Of a stretch of 14,050 nucleotides of DNA, positions 7,893 to 14,050 are shown piece after piece. The notes beneath the pieces were generated by a model. It saw only the letters and a list, made by a program, of their open reading frames with translations, ran no database searches and was not told the origin of the DNA. Source of the stretch: CAZVAR01 sp964625225 (lineage in GTDB: Bacteria; Pseudomonadota; Alphaproteobacteria; JAJUGE01); contig CAZVAR010000103.1 of the NCBI GenBank assembly GCA_964625225.1, forward strand, positions 1 through 14,050. Direction: 5' to 3'. Made by a program: the position numbers and the translations under genes. Position 1 is the stretch's first letter. Each line of letters begins with the position of its first letter.

Positions 7893-8476
7893 CTTGGCGG
7901 GCGCCAGCCGGCGCCGCGCAACAGGGCGTTGGTCTCGTAGAGCGGCAAGCCCACCACGCCGGAATAGGACCCGTTGATCGACTTCACCAGCGCGGCCGCG
8001 CGGCCCTGGATCGCATAGCCGCCGGCCTTGCCCCGCCACTCCCCGCTGGCGAGATACGCCTCGATCTCCTCGCGCGATAGGCGCTTGAACGTGACCAGGG
8101 TCATGACCATCCGGCTCCGTATCGGGCCGGCCGGCGTCACCAGGGCGACGCCGCTGAACACGCGATGCCGTCGTCCGGACAGCAGCGCGAGGCACTCGCG
8201 CGCCTGCGCCGGCGCCTCGGGTTTGGGCAGCGTGCGTCGGCCGACGGCGACCACGGTGTCGGCGCCGAGCACGAAGGCGCCCGGATGCCGGGCGGCGACC
8301 GCCCGCGCCTTTGCTTCCGCCAGCCGGGCGGCGAGCCGGCGCGGCAGTTCGTTGCGGGCCGGCGCTTCGTCCAGCGCGGCCGGGTCGACAGCATCGGGAC
8401 GGATGCCGATCTGCTCGAGCAGTGCGAGCCGTCGCGGCGAGGCCGAGGCCAGGATGAGCCGATGCCCTTCGGTCAT
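7889..8476 (-). CDS. maf: Maf-family nucleoside triphosphate pyrophosphatase
   Basis: This 195-residue protein belongs to the Maf/HAM1-like family that hydrolyses non-canonical or excess nucleoside triphosphates to monophosphates. Diagnostic motifs are SASPRR (11-16), GADTVV with catalytic D73 (71-76), K85 in LPKPE, LSGRRHRVFSGVAL (99-112) and GKAGGYAIQG with Q157 (149-158). The GYAIQG wording is that of the YhdE-type subgroup (dTTP/UTP pyrophosphatase) rather than the YceF type (m7GTP), so the former activity is favoured; this is inference from motifs. ATG 8476 is part of an ATGA overlap with the stop of a small upstream ORF, and its own stop overlaps the RNase gene start. Confidence 0.95.
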   Translation of the reverse strand: MTEGHRLILASASPRRLALLEQIGIRPDAVDPAALDEAPARNELPRRLAARLAEAKARAVAARHPGAFVLGADTVVAVGRRTLPKPEAPAQARECLALLSGRRHRVFSGVALVTPAGPIRSRMVMTLVTFKRLSREEIEAYLASGEWRGKAGGYAIQGRAAALVKSINGSYSGVVGLPLYETNALLRGAGWRPPR

Positions 8477-8634
8477 GCGCCGGGATTGCCCGCCGCGGTC
8501 GATGAGGCGACCCGAGGTGAGGCTGCGGGAGGCCGCTCGGTGCTTGCGCGCGTGCCGGCAAGCGCACGGCGCGGCATCTTCGACAGCTCTGCCGCCGCTG
8601 TTTCCCGACGCGTCAGCGCTTCTTCGTTCGGCAT
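8473..8634 (-). CDS. Small ORF coupled to maf, function unknown
   Basis: This 53-codon ORF begins with MPNEEALTRRETAAAELSK and ends SSTAAGNPGA. I do not recognise it. ATG 8634 is preceded by a purine-rich GGGGGGAG that could serve as ribosome-binding site, and its TGA overlaps the maf start in ATGA, the same arrangement used by the next two junctions of this block. The first third could form a charged helix; the rest is Ala/Pro/Ser/Arg-rich and likely disordered. The same frame is open further upstream to ATG 8772 (99 residues), which would overlap the end of the methyltransferase gene by 43 bases. It may instead simply be open leader sequence of maf. Confidence 0.4.
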   Translation of the reverse strand: MPNEEALTRRETAAAELSKMPRRALAGTRASTERPPAASPRVASSTAAGNPGA

Positions 8635-8729
8635 CGCTCCCCCCGCTCGCTGCTCGGGCCGGAAGTGCGGCAAAATCGGCCGCCGGTCAAGGTACCCGGC
8701 GACTGAGGGTGTCGGCGGCGGCGTGTCGA

Positions 8730-9338
8730 TTATTTCTCGGGCAATCGCGCGACGATATGGAAGAGATGCCAATGCTTCGCGCGGCCGCGTGGCGTCACGC
8801 TGTCCTCCTCTTCCTCGCGGAACAGCTCGACCTCGAGCCGCGAGAGCAGGGCCTCTGCCGCCTTGCGATCGTGCGTCGTGATTCCGGGGTCGCCGGCAAA
8901 GCTGTCCCGGTCACCGAAGAGCTGGCCGGCGAAGCGGCCGCCCGGCCGCAGCGATGCGACGATCCGTTCCCAGAGTTCTGGAAATCGCTCGGGCGGGCAG
9001 AGCGGCAGCGAGAAGCTCGCATTCACGAGATCGGCGGCCGGCCAGTAGAGGTCTTCGAACCGCGCCACCCGGGTCTCGAGCCGCCCCCGCGTCGGCAGGT
9101 CGGGCCGGGATCGCAGCATCGCGATCGCGTCGGGCTCCGCATCGATCGCCAGCACCGTCCAGCCGCGGCGGAGCAGCTCCATCGTGTCCCGGCCGCTGCC
9201 GCAGCCGAGGTCGACCGCAACGCGGCTGCCCTGGGCCGGCTCGGCATCGAAGCGGCCGAGGGCGAAAAGCAGCGTCTCACGCGGCGGCCGGCCTTCCGTC
9301 CTGCTGTAGTAGGTGGCCCAATCTCGTGGCGTCGCCAT
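8730..9338 (-). CDS. Class I SAM-dependent methyltransferase
   Basis: This 202-residue protein has a Rossmann-type methyltransferase fold. Motif I is VDLGCGSGRDT (42-52), the acidic residue at the end of strand 2 is D66 in VLAIDAEP, motif II/III is represented by ADLVNASFSLPLCPP (102-116) and a post-motif GGRFAGQLFGDRDSFA is at 133-148. The LPLCPP and LRPGG patterns resemble the TehB-like branch of small-molecule methyltransferases, but substrate cannot be assigned. The ATG at 9338 is preceded on its strand by AGGAG about ten bases upstream. It is divergent from the peroxiredoxin gene with 146 bases between, and heads the maf-RNase-yacG strand, 95 bases ahead of the small ORF. Confidence 0.88.
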   Translation of the reverse strand: MATPRDWATYYSRTEGRPPRETLLFALGRFDAEPAQGSRVAVDLGCGSGRDTMELLRRGWTVLAIDAEPDAIAMLRSRPDLPTRGRLETRVARFEDLYWPAADLVNASFSLPLCPPERFPELWERIVASLRPGGRFAGQLFGDRDSFAGDPGITTHDRKAAEALLSRLEVELFREEEEDSVTPRGRAKHWHLFHIVARLPEK

Positions 9339-9395
9339 CGCACTGCTGCTCCTGGAATGTCACGAAGCTTTCAGCCCGCCGTCCACCGATACCGT

Positions 9396-9425
9396 TTGGT
9401 GGCTCGGCGGCAAGCGCGATATTCT
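9396..9425 (+). promoter_or_regulatory. Candidate sigma-70 promoter of the peroxiredoxin gene, with inverted repeat
   Basis: TTGGTG (9396-9401) and TATTCT (9420-9425), separated by 18 bases, form a plausible -35/-10 pair about 60 bases before the peroxiredoxin start. An inverted repeat CCACC (9383-9387) / GGTGG (9398-9402) overlaps the proposed -35 and could be an operator. This is pattern reading only; matches are 4/6 for each box. Confidence 0.35.
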
Positions 9426-9484
9426 ACGCCGGGTTTGCCCTCCAAGCCCAAGCCGGCAAGAACCTCTGGAACGGGAGTTTCGCG

Positions 9485-10120
9485 ATGACGCTCCAACTTG
9501 GCGACACGGCCCCGAATTTCACGGCGGATACCACCCAGGGCAAGATTGATCTCTACGACTTCATGGGCGACAGCTGGCTGGTCCTGTTCTCGCATCCGGC
9601 CGACTTCACGCCCGTCTGCACCACCGAGCTGGCCGAGGTCGCCCGGCTCAAGCCTGAGTTCGAGAAGCGAAACACCAAGGTGCTCGGCCTGAGCGTCGAT
9701 CCGGTGAACTCCCATGTCGAATGGGAGAAGGACATCGCGGAGACCCAGGGACACGCGGTCAATTTCCCGATGATCGCGGACCACGACAAGCAGGTCTCGC
9801 AGCTCTACGGCATGATCCACCCCAATGCCGACCCGAAGGTGACGGTCCGCTCGGTCTTCGTGATCGGGCCGGACAAGAAGATCAAGCTGATGATCACCTA
9901 TCCGCCGAGCACGGGCCGCAATTTCGAGGAGATCCTGCGCGTGCTCGACTCGCTGCAGCTCACGGCGAACTACAAGGTCGCAACGCCGGTCAATTGGCGT
10001 CAGGGGGATGATTGCATCATCGTGCCCTCGCTCTCCGACGAGGAGGCGAAGAAGCAGTTCCCTGAGGGCTGGAAAACCCTCAAACCCTATCTCCGGGTGG
10101 TGAAGCAGCCCGGACGGTAG
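9485..10120 (+). CDS. 1-Cys peroxiredoxin (Prx6-type)
   Basis: This 211-residue cytoplasmic peroxidase reduces H2O2 and organic peroxides. The active site is HPADFTPVCTTE with peroxidatic C45 plus P38 and T42; R122 in VRSVFVIGP is the usual supporting arginine. The C-terminal extension with NWRQGDDCIIVPS (C177) and KPYLRVVKQP is characteristic of the Prx6 subfamily and includes a second cysteine. Full length for the family. The ATG at 9485 is supported by GGGAG seven bases upstream (9473-9477); longer readings of the frame enter the antisense of the methyltransferase. It is divergently placed from the methyltransferase and convergent with the ATP-grasp gene, so it is probably monocistronic. 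The physiological reductant is not evident from neighbours. Confidence 0.95.
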   Translation: MTLQLGDTAPNFTADTTQGKIDLYDFMGDSWLVLFSHPADFTPVCTTELAEVARLKPEFEKRNTKVLGLSVDPVNSHVEWEKDIAETQGHAVNFPMIADHDKQVSQLYGMIHPNADPKVTVRSVFVIGPDKKIKLMITYPPSTGRNFEEILRVLDSLQLTANYKVATPVNWRQGDDCIIVPSLSDEEAKKQFPEGWKTLKPYLRVVKQPGR

Positions 10121-10141
10121 ACATAGGAGCGGACTGGCCGG

Positions 10142-10164
10142 GGGGCGGCACAGGGCGCCGCCTC
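10142..10164. terminator. Candidate bidirectional hairpin between convergent genes
   Basis: GGCGGC (10144-10149) and GCCGCC (10157-10162) form a six-base-pair stem, extendable by a G-T and a G-C pair, around a seven-base loop. It lies between the peroxiredoxin stop and the ATP-grasp stop, where a shared terminator would be expected. No T-run follows on either strand, so intrinsic termination is uncertain. Confidence 0.3.
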
Positions 10165-11383
10165 ATGCTGTCAGGACGGACCGCAGCTTCTTGCCGACCA
10201 GTCCCTTCGGTGCCGTGGGCAGCCGCGACGCCAGGAAGCGCCGCAGCCGCGCGTCCAGTACGCCGGCACGGTCGGCGAGCTGGGGCAGGTTGAAGTCGCC
10301 GCCGACATTGACCTCCATCAGGATGGGGCCGGCCGGCGTGATCGCGACGTCCCAGGCCTGAAGGCGCAGCCCCGGCAAGCCGGTGGCCGCCTCCAGGCAC
10401 AGCGCCTTGGCCTCGCTCCAACAAGGGAGGCGGAAGTTCCCGAACGATCGGCCGGTATCGGGGTGCGCGGCCAGTTCCTCCTGATCGGGTCCGACACCGC
10501 GGAGCACGTGTCGGAAGGTCCCGTCCTCCAGGTCCAGGGCCGCGAGCATGTTGCCTTCGCGCCAGAAATTGTCGGCGACATTGGCGCCGGCAGGAAGCTT
10601 TACGAGCGCCCGCAGCAGTTCCGGCCCTGCATCGTCCAACAGCACCAGCATGCGAACGGTGGCGAGCCGGTCGCCGCAGAGCGCCGCAATCTCGGGATGC
10701 GGGTCGAGAACCCGCTGAAACAGATAGCCGTCGCGGGCATAGGCCGCGATCTCGGTCGCGAACCGCTCGACCGGCGCGCGCCGGCCGTCGCTCAGAACGA
10801 GCGCGTCCAGGTCGCGCTCGTAGCCGACGATCCGCACCACGCCGACGCTGTGCATCCCGCTGACCGGCTTGCCGATGCAGGGGAAATCGAGGCCGTCCCG
10901 GAGATACCGCATCAGCGCCTCGGGATCGGCCAGCGTCTCCAGGCCGCGGTGGCTGCGGCCGCGGGCGTAGAGAGCGAAGGTCTCCGGCACCGGGAATCCG
11001 AAGGAGCCGATCGCACCGTAATAGATCAGCTTGTCGTGGGCGACGCCGAACCAGATCCGGTCGTTCGCGAGATGGTAGAGCGTGTTCCAGATCGCCCGGC
11101 CGGCGAAGGCGGCGCGTTGGTCCGGCGTATAGAGGGCGTCGTCATAGAGCCGGTAATAGTAATATTCCTCCGGCGACAGCCGCGTGGCGCCGAACTGCAG
11201 CCCGGCGATCTCGCGCAATTGCTGCATCGGCTTCTTGCCGATCGTTTGTGCGACCCGACGCATTGTCGACAGGAAATCGATGCGCGGCTTCGCCATCGAC
11301 CGGTCCAATATGGGCGATGCTGCCGGACCCGCTGCGGTTGCCTCGGCGGCACCCAGGCCGATCGTCAAGGTCTCCGTCGCCAT
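10163..11383 (-). CDS. Sugar-transfer-associated ATP-grasp protein
   Basis: This 406-residue protein looks like the ATP-grasp family often annotated as sugar-transfer associated (ATPgrasp_ST), whose members ligate unknown substrates and often sit near polysaccharide or peptide-modifying genes. Visible features are an N-terminal ~120-residue helical region with FGATRLSPEEYYYYRLYD, the nucleotide-binding lysine and Gly-rich turn FPCIGKPVSGMHSVGV (167-182), a TVRML strand (242-246), VADNFWREGNMLAALDLEDG (269-288) and the Mg-binding C-terminus LQAWDVAITPAGPILMEVN (341-359) with D345, E357 and N359. The start at 11383 is supported by a strong GGAGG (CCTCC on the + strand at 11391-11395). It lies 98 bases downstream of the oxygenase fusion on the same strand, so the two may be co-transcribed. 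Substrate unknown. Confidence 0.85.
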   Translation of the reverse strand: MATETLTIGLGAAEATAAGPAASPILDRSMAKPRIDFLSTMRRVAQTIGKKPMQQLREIAGLQFGATRLSPEEYYYYRLYDDALYTPDQRAAFAGRAIWNTLYHLANDRIWFGVAHDKLIYYGAIGSFGFPVPETFALYARGRSHRGLETLADPEALMRYLRDGLDFPCIGKPVSGMHSVGVVRIVGYERDLDALVLSDGRRAPVERFATEIAAYARDGYLFQRVLDPHPEIAALCGDRLATVRMLVLLDDAGPELLRALVKLPAGANVADNFWREGNMLAALDLEDGTFRHVLRGVGPDQEELAAHPDTGRSFGNFRLPCWSEAKALCLEAATGLPGLRLQAWDVAITPAGPILMEVNVGGDFNLPQLADRAGVLDARLRRFLASRLPTAPKGLVGKKLRSVLTA

Positions 11384-11400
11384 CCTCGGGCCTCCCCGTC

Positions 11401-11432
11401 GATCCGCGGCGACTGCTGCCGCGGGCCGGATC
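11401..11432. promoter_or_regulatory. Imperfect stem-loop in the oxygenase - ATP-grasp gap
   Basis: GATCC-GCGGC (11401-11410) can pair with GCCGC (11418-11422) and GGATC (11428-11432), with a seven-base loop and a five-base bulge on one side. It is followed by another GC-rich inverted element (GGCCCG at 11452-11457, CGGGCC at 11476-11481). It lies in the leader of the ATP-grasp gene. It could be a terminator, attenuator or processing site; nothing in the sequence decides between these. Confidence 0.25.
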
Positions 11433-11481
11433 GTCGGCCAAGGGTGGTTAAGGCCCGGTTTCCGGCCTGGCCGAGCGGGCC

Positions 11482-12567
11482 CTACCGCCGATATGCCCCG
11501 ACCGCAGGGTCGACATATTTGTTGTTGGCTTCCCTGATCTCCGCCGCCGCCTCGTCATAGAGGAAAGGCAGGAAGACATAGCGCGTGCCCTTCGTCACCG
11601 GCATCGCCTCGTGCAGCAGCGAGCAGGAGAATACCACCGCCCCGCCGGTCGGCGCGCGGTAGAGCTGCCGACCATATTCGGGGAAGCGAAGGTTGCCGCC
11701 CTCATAGTCTTCGGCGTTGAGGTTCAGCGTCACGGCGAATCGGCGGTGCGCCGTGCCCCTGGTGGTATTGTCCCGGTGCGGCCGGAAGTAGCCGCCCTCG
11801 CCGGCGTCGTAGCAGGCGACGATGTAGCGTTCCATCCGCGTCGCCTCGAACTGGAACGCCTTCCGGATCTCCGGCACGAGGCGCCGCCGGATGCGCGCGC
11901 GGGCCGCGCTGCGGACCTGTTCGTCCGTGATCGTGTAGTCCCGGCGCCGCTTGTGCCCGTGGTCGCGCACGAGCACGGTCTTGCCGTCCCGCTCGCGCAT
12001 GAAGCCCGACTCTTCTCCCCCGTGCCGCTCATAGAGCTCGATCAGCAGGCGACAGAAAGCCGGCTCGAACACCCGAGGCACCACGAGAACCGGCGCCTGC
12101 ATGGCCGCCGGGGCCGGTGGCGGGATTGGTGGGAGCCGCCGGAGGATTTCGAACAGCGCCGCGCCGTGCTGTTCGGGATCCGGCTCGGAAAGTACCGTCA
12201 GAACGCGCAGATTGGGGTCCAGCAGGAAGGTGGTGAGGGGCGCCGTCTCGCTCGGGACAACGCCGTACAACGCGGTCACCTTGCGGTCGGCATCCCAGAA
12301 GAAGCGGATACCGACCGGTCGCGGCTTCACGCGCTTATGGTCCCCGGCATCGTTGCTGACGCCGAAGAAGGCGTGATTGGCATCGTCGAAGACGGCGTGC
12401 TGCGCATCGACCAGCTCCAGGAAGCGTGCCGCCGCCGGCATGGTGGCCGATCCGAAGAAACTCAGCACGATGTAGCGGCCGCCTGCCGACGAAAAGCTGA
12501 ACTCCGGATTGTTGGAAGCGGCCGCGGTGAACCACGGTGCGGGATCCCCCGATGTGAGTTGAGTCAT
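11482..12567 (-). CDS. Fusion protein: cysteine-free redoxin domain + 2-oxoglutarate/Fe(II) oxygenase
   Basis: This 361-residue protein joins two domains. Residues 1-~145 read as an AhpC/TSA-like redoxin fold (GDPAPWFTA, YIVLSFFGSATMPAA, ALYGV, TTFLLDPNLRVL), but the region that normally carries PxxxTxxC lacks cysteine and no Cys occurs in the whole domain. A Pro/Ala-rich linker follows (PPIPPPAPAA). Residues ~158-361 form a prolyl-4-hydroxylase-like dioxygenase: YFRPHRDN supplies H264 and D266, SLLHE supplies H319 and GTRYVFLPFLYD supplies the 2-oxoglutarate-binding R329; YEGGNLRFPEYG is also family-typical. The oxygenase should therefore be catalytic, while the redoxin part is probably a binding or structural module. 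The substrate is unknown. ATG 12567 has GAGG four bases upstream on its strand. The gene precedes the ATP-grasp gene and diverges from the acyl-CoA ligase. Confidence 0.9.
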   Translation of the reverse strand: MTQLTSGDPAPWFTAAASNNPEFSFSSAGGRYIVLSFFGSATMPAAARFLELVDAQHAVFDDANHAFFGVSNDAGDHKRVKPRPVGIRFFWDADRKVTALYGVVPSETAPLTTFLLDPNLRVLTVLSEPDPEQHGAALFEILRRLPPIPPPAPAAMQAPVLVVPRVFEPAFCRLLIELYERHGGEESGFMRERDGKTVLVRDHGHKRRRDYTITDEQVRSAARARIRRRLVPEIRKAFQFEATRMERYIVACYDAGEGGYFRPHRDNTTRGTAHRRFAVTLNLNAEDYEGGNLRFPEYGRQLYRAPTGGAVVFSCSLLHEAMPVTKGTRYVFLPFLYDEAAAEIREANNKYVDPAVGAYRR

Positions 12568-12699
12568 CGTACCTCGCCAATTCGAAGAGCCGGCCGGTGC
12601 TGCCGGCCATCATACACGCAGGCGATGCGCATTGGTCAGCCGGCCGATCTGTGCGAGACTCCGGGGAAAATCACGGTGGACGCGCCATCGGGAGGAGAC
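12568..12699. promoter_or_regulatory. Divergent intergenic region with hairpin/operator-like repeat
   Basis: This 132-base gap between two divergent starts must hold both promoters. GGCCGG (12592-12597) and CCGGCC (12603-12608) form a six-base inverted repeat with a five-base spacer, just upstream of the oxygenase start, and GGAGGAG at 12691-12697 is the ribosome-binding site of the acyl-CoA ligase. No convincing -35/-10 pair could be picked on either strand. Confidence 0.35.
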
Positions 12700-14050
12700 A
12701 TGTTACGCGGCCTCATGCAGGACTGGCCTCTGCTGGTTCCCCGGATTCTCGACCATGCCGCCCAGTGGCACGGAGAACGGGAGATCGTCTCGAGACGAAT
12801 CGAGGGCGATACGCACCGCTACACTTACCGGGAACTGCACAGCCGCGCGCGGCGGCTGGCCAAGGTGCTGCTCGGCCTCGGTCTGAAACCGGGCGACCGG
12901 GTCGGTACCTTCGCCTGGAATACGCACCGGCACCTGGAAGTCTATTACGCGACGGCCGGGACCGGCACGGTCTGCCACACGATCAACCCGCGCCTGTTCG
13001 CGGACCAGATCGCGTACATCATCAACCACGCCGAAGACCGGATCATCTTCGCCGACATCAACACGCTGCCGATCCTGGACGATCTTGCCGAGCGGATTCC
13101 GGGCGTGGAGGCGGTCATCGTGATGACCGACCGCGACCACATGCCGGCGGCAACCAGGCTGAAGCGGATCCTCTGCTTCGAGGATCTCATGGAGCAGGCG
13201 GACGATGACTTCCGCTGGGCGACGTTCGATGAACGAGCGGCGCTGGCGCTCTGCTACACCTCGGGCACCACGGGAAATCCGAAGGGCGTGCTCTACTCGC
13301 ACCGCTCGACCTTTCTCCACGCGATCGTCGTCAACGGCGCCGACGCGCTGGGGCTGACGAGCGCTGATACGGTGCTGGTCGTCGTCCCGATGTTCCACGC
13401 CAATGCCTGGTGCCTGCCCTATGTGGCGCCGACCGCCGGCGCGAAGCTGGTGCTGCCGGGTGCCAAGCTGGACGGCGCCAGCGTGTACGAGATGATCGAG
13501 AGCGAGGGCGTCACCTGCACCTCGGCGGTGCCGACGGTCTGGCTGATGCTTCTGCAACATCTGGAGAAGACGGGACAGCGGCTGACGACGCTGCGGCGCG
13601 TTACGATCGGCGGGTCGGCGGTGCCGCGCAGCATGATCGAGGCCTTCGAGGACCGCTACGGGGTCGAGGTAGTCCAGGGCTGGGGCATGACCGAGATGAG
13701 CCCGGTCGGCACCGTCACCCGGCGCAAGGGCAGCATGGGCGAACTGTCGCGTGAAGCGCTCTGGGATCTCAAGGTCACGCAGGGCCGGCCGCTCTTCAGT
13801 GTCGAGATGAAGGTCGTCGACGGCGCCGGTCGCGACCTGCCGCACGACGGCAAGGCCTTCGGGCACATCCTGGTGCGCGGCCCCGGGGTCGCCGCCGCCT
13901 ACTTCAAGGGCGAGGGCGGCGAGGTGCTCGACGCCGACGCCTGGTTCGACACTGGCGACGTCGGCTCGATCGACGAGAACGGCTTCCTCCGGATTACCGA
14001 TCGGGCCAAGGACGTGATACTTCTTCGGATGGTTCCGTTCGTCGAGCGAA
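12700..14050 (+). CDS. Acyl-CoA ligase, AlkK/DmdB type (3' end outside window)
   Basis: About 450 codons of an AMP-forming acyl-CoA synthetase are present; the full protein should be ~540 residues. It activates a fatty or other carboxylic acid to its CoA thioester. The N-terminus (MLRGLMQDWPLLVPRILDHA) and VGTFAWNTHRHLEVYY, VCHTINPRLF are typical of medium/long-chain ligases related to AlkK and to methylmercaptopropionate-CoA ligase DmdB. Adenylation motifs: YTSGTTGNPKG (186-196), VPMFHANAW, QGWGMTEMSP (326-335), FDTGDVG with D420, and DRAKDV (434-439). The ATG at 12700 follows GGAGGAG closely. After residue 440 the expected motif of the K-S-G-G-E-W type is missing and the frame reads LLRMVPFVER, suggesting a frameshift or poor sequence at the edge. 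Chain-length preference cannot be told from sequence. Confidence 0.92.
   Translation, partial: MLRGLMQDWPLLVPRILDHAAQWHGEREIVSRRIEGDTHRYTYRELHSRARRLAKVLLGLGLKPGDRVGTFAWNTHRHLEVYYATAGTGTVCHTINPRLFADQIAYIINHAEDRIIFADINTLPILDDLAERIPGVEAVIVMTDRDHMPAATRLKRILCFEDLMEQADDDFRWATFDERAALALCYTSGTTGNPKGVLYSHRSTFLHAIVVNGADALGLTSADTVLVVVPMFHANAWCLPYVAPTAGAKLVLPGAKLDGASVYEMIESEGVTCTSAVPTVWLMLLQHLEKTGQRLTTLRRVTIGGSAVPRSMIEAFEDRYGVEVVQGWGMTEMSPVGTVTRRKGSMGELSREALWDLKVTQGRPLFSVEMKVVDGAGRDLPHDGKAFGHILVRGPGVAAAYFKGEGGEVLDADAWFDTGDVGSIDENGFLRITDRAKDVILLRMVPFVER

Noticed and set aside
6297..7940. Long + strand open frame of 547 codons opposite the RNase gene
   Set aside because: It is the antisense of a well-supported RNase E/G gene with intact catalytic and zinc motifs; the translation is low-complexity Arg/Gly/Ala/Pro with no domain, as expected from GC-rich antisense.
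8665..8690. - strand promoter for maf suggested by a TTGACC box
   Set aside because: No acceptable -10 box lies at the right distance (CACTTC at 17 bases).
8730..9338. Tellurite-resistance TehB as the methyltransferase name
   Set aside because: Only the general SAM-binding motifs and a loose TehB-like look are visible; no other tellurite gene is nearby, so the generic call is kept.
8028..9488. Long + strand open frame of 486 codons spanning maf, the small ORF and the methyltransferase
   Set aside because: It runs antisense across clear - strand genes and has Arg/Ser/Pro-rich composition with no recognisable motif.
12703..13866. - strand open frame opposite the acyl-CoA ligase
   Set aside because: The + strand has all AMP-forming ligase motifs in order; the antisense reading is a shadow.

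Overview
The window is GC-rich DNA with very tightly packed genes (4-base stop/start overlaps, GTG and ATG starts, Shine-Dalgarno sites). The gene content points to an alphaproteobacterium capable of at least the last step of denitrification: a clade I (Tat-type) nitrous oxide reductase operon with nosL and nosX, and a Maf - RNase E/G - YacG block as found in alphaproteobacteria. Genus cannot be fixed from sequence reading alone; a Rhodospirillales-like organism is an inference.

Region 1 (1-5803, + strand) is the nos operon, entered inside nosZ: nosZ (3' part), nosD, nosF, nosY, nosL, nosX. NosZ reduces N2O to N2 in the periplasm. NosD, the NosFY ABC transporter and the lipoprotein copper chaperone NosL support CuZ cluster assembly. 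NosX is an ApbE-type flavin transferase expected to flavinylate NosR, whose gene is not in the window and would be expected upstream. The D/F, F/Y and Y/L junctions all overlap by four bases, implying translational coupling.

Region 2 (5804-6199) is about 320 bases with no confident protein gene (one doubtful 50-codon ORF) followed by a complete tRNA-Phe(GAA) on the - strand with its CCA encoded. Its 3' end faces the nos operon.

Region 3 (6265-9338, - strand) is a housekeeping block read right to left: a SAM methyltransferase, a small unrecognised ORF, maf, an RNase E/G-family gene and yacG. The last junctions are ATGA/GTGA overlaps.

Region 4 (9339-14050) is more accessory: a + strand 1-Cys (Prx6-type) peroxiredoxin; convergent to it a - strand pair made of a sugar-transfer-associated ATP-grasp protein and an unusual fusion of a cysteine-free redoxin domain with a 2-oxoglutarate/Fe(II) oxygenase; then, divergent on the + strand, the 5' part of an AlkK/DmdB-type acyl-CoA ligase that runs off the end. 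The last ~30 bases of that gene do not encode the expected conserved motif, which suggests a frameshift or poor-quality contig end.

The most unusual object is the redoxin-2OG oxygenase fusion and its ATP-grasp neighbour; everything else is recognisable. No CRISPR array, insertion sequence, transposase or phage gene was seen.
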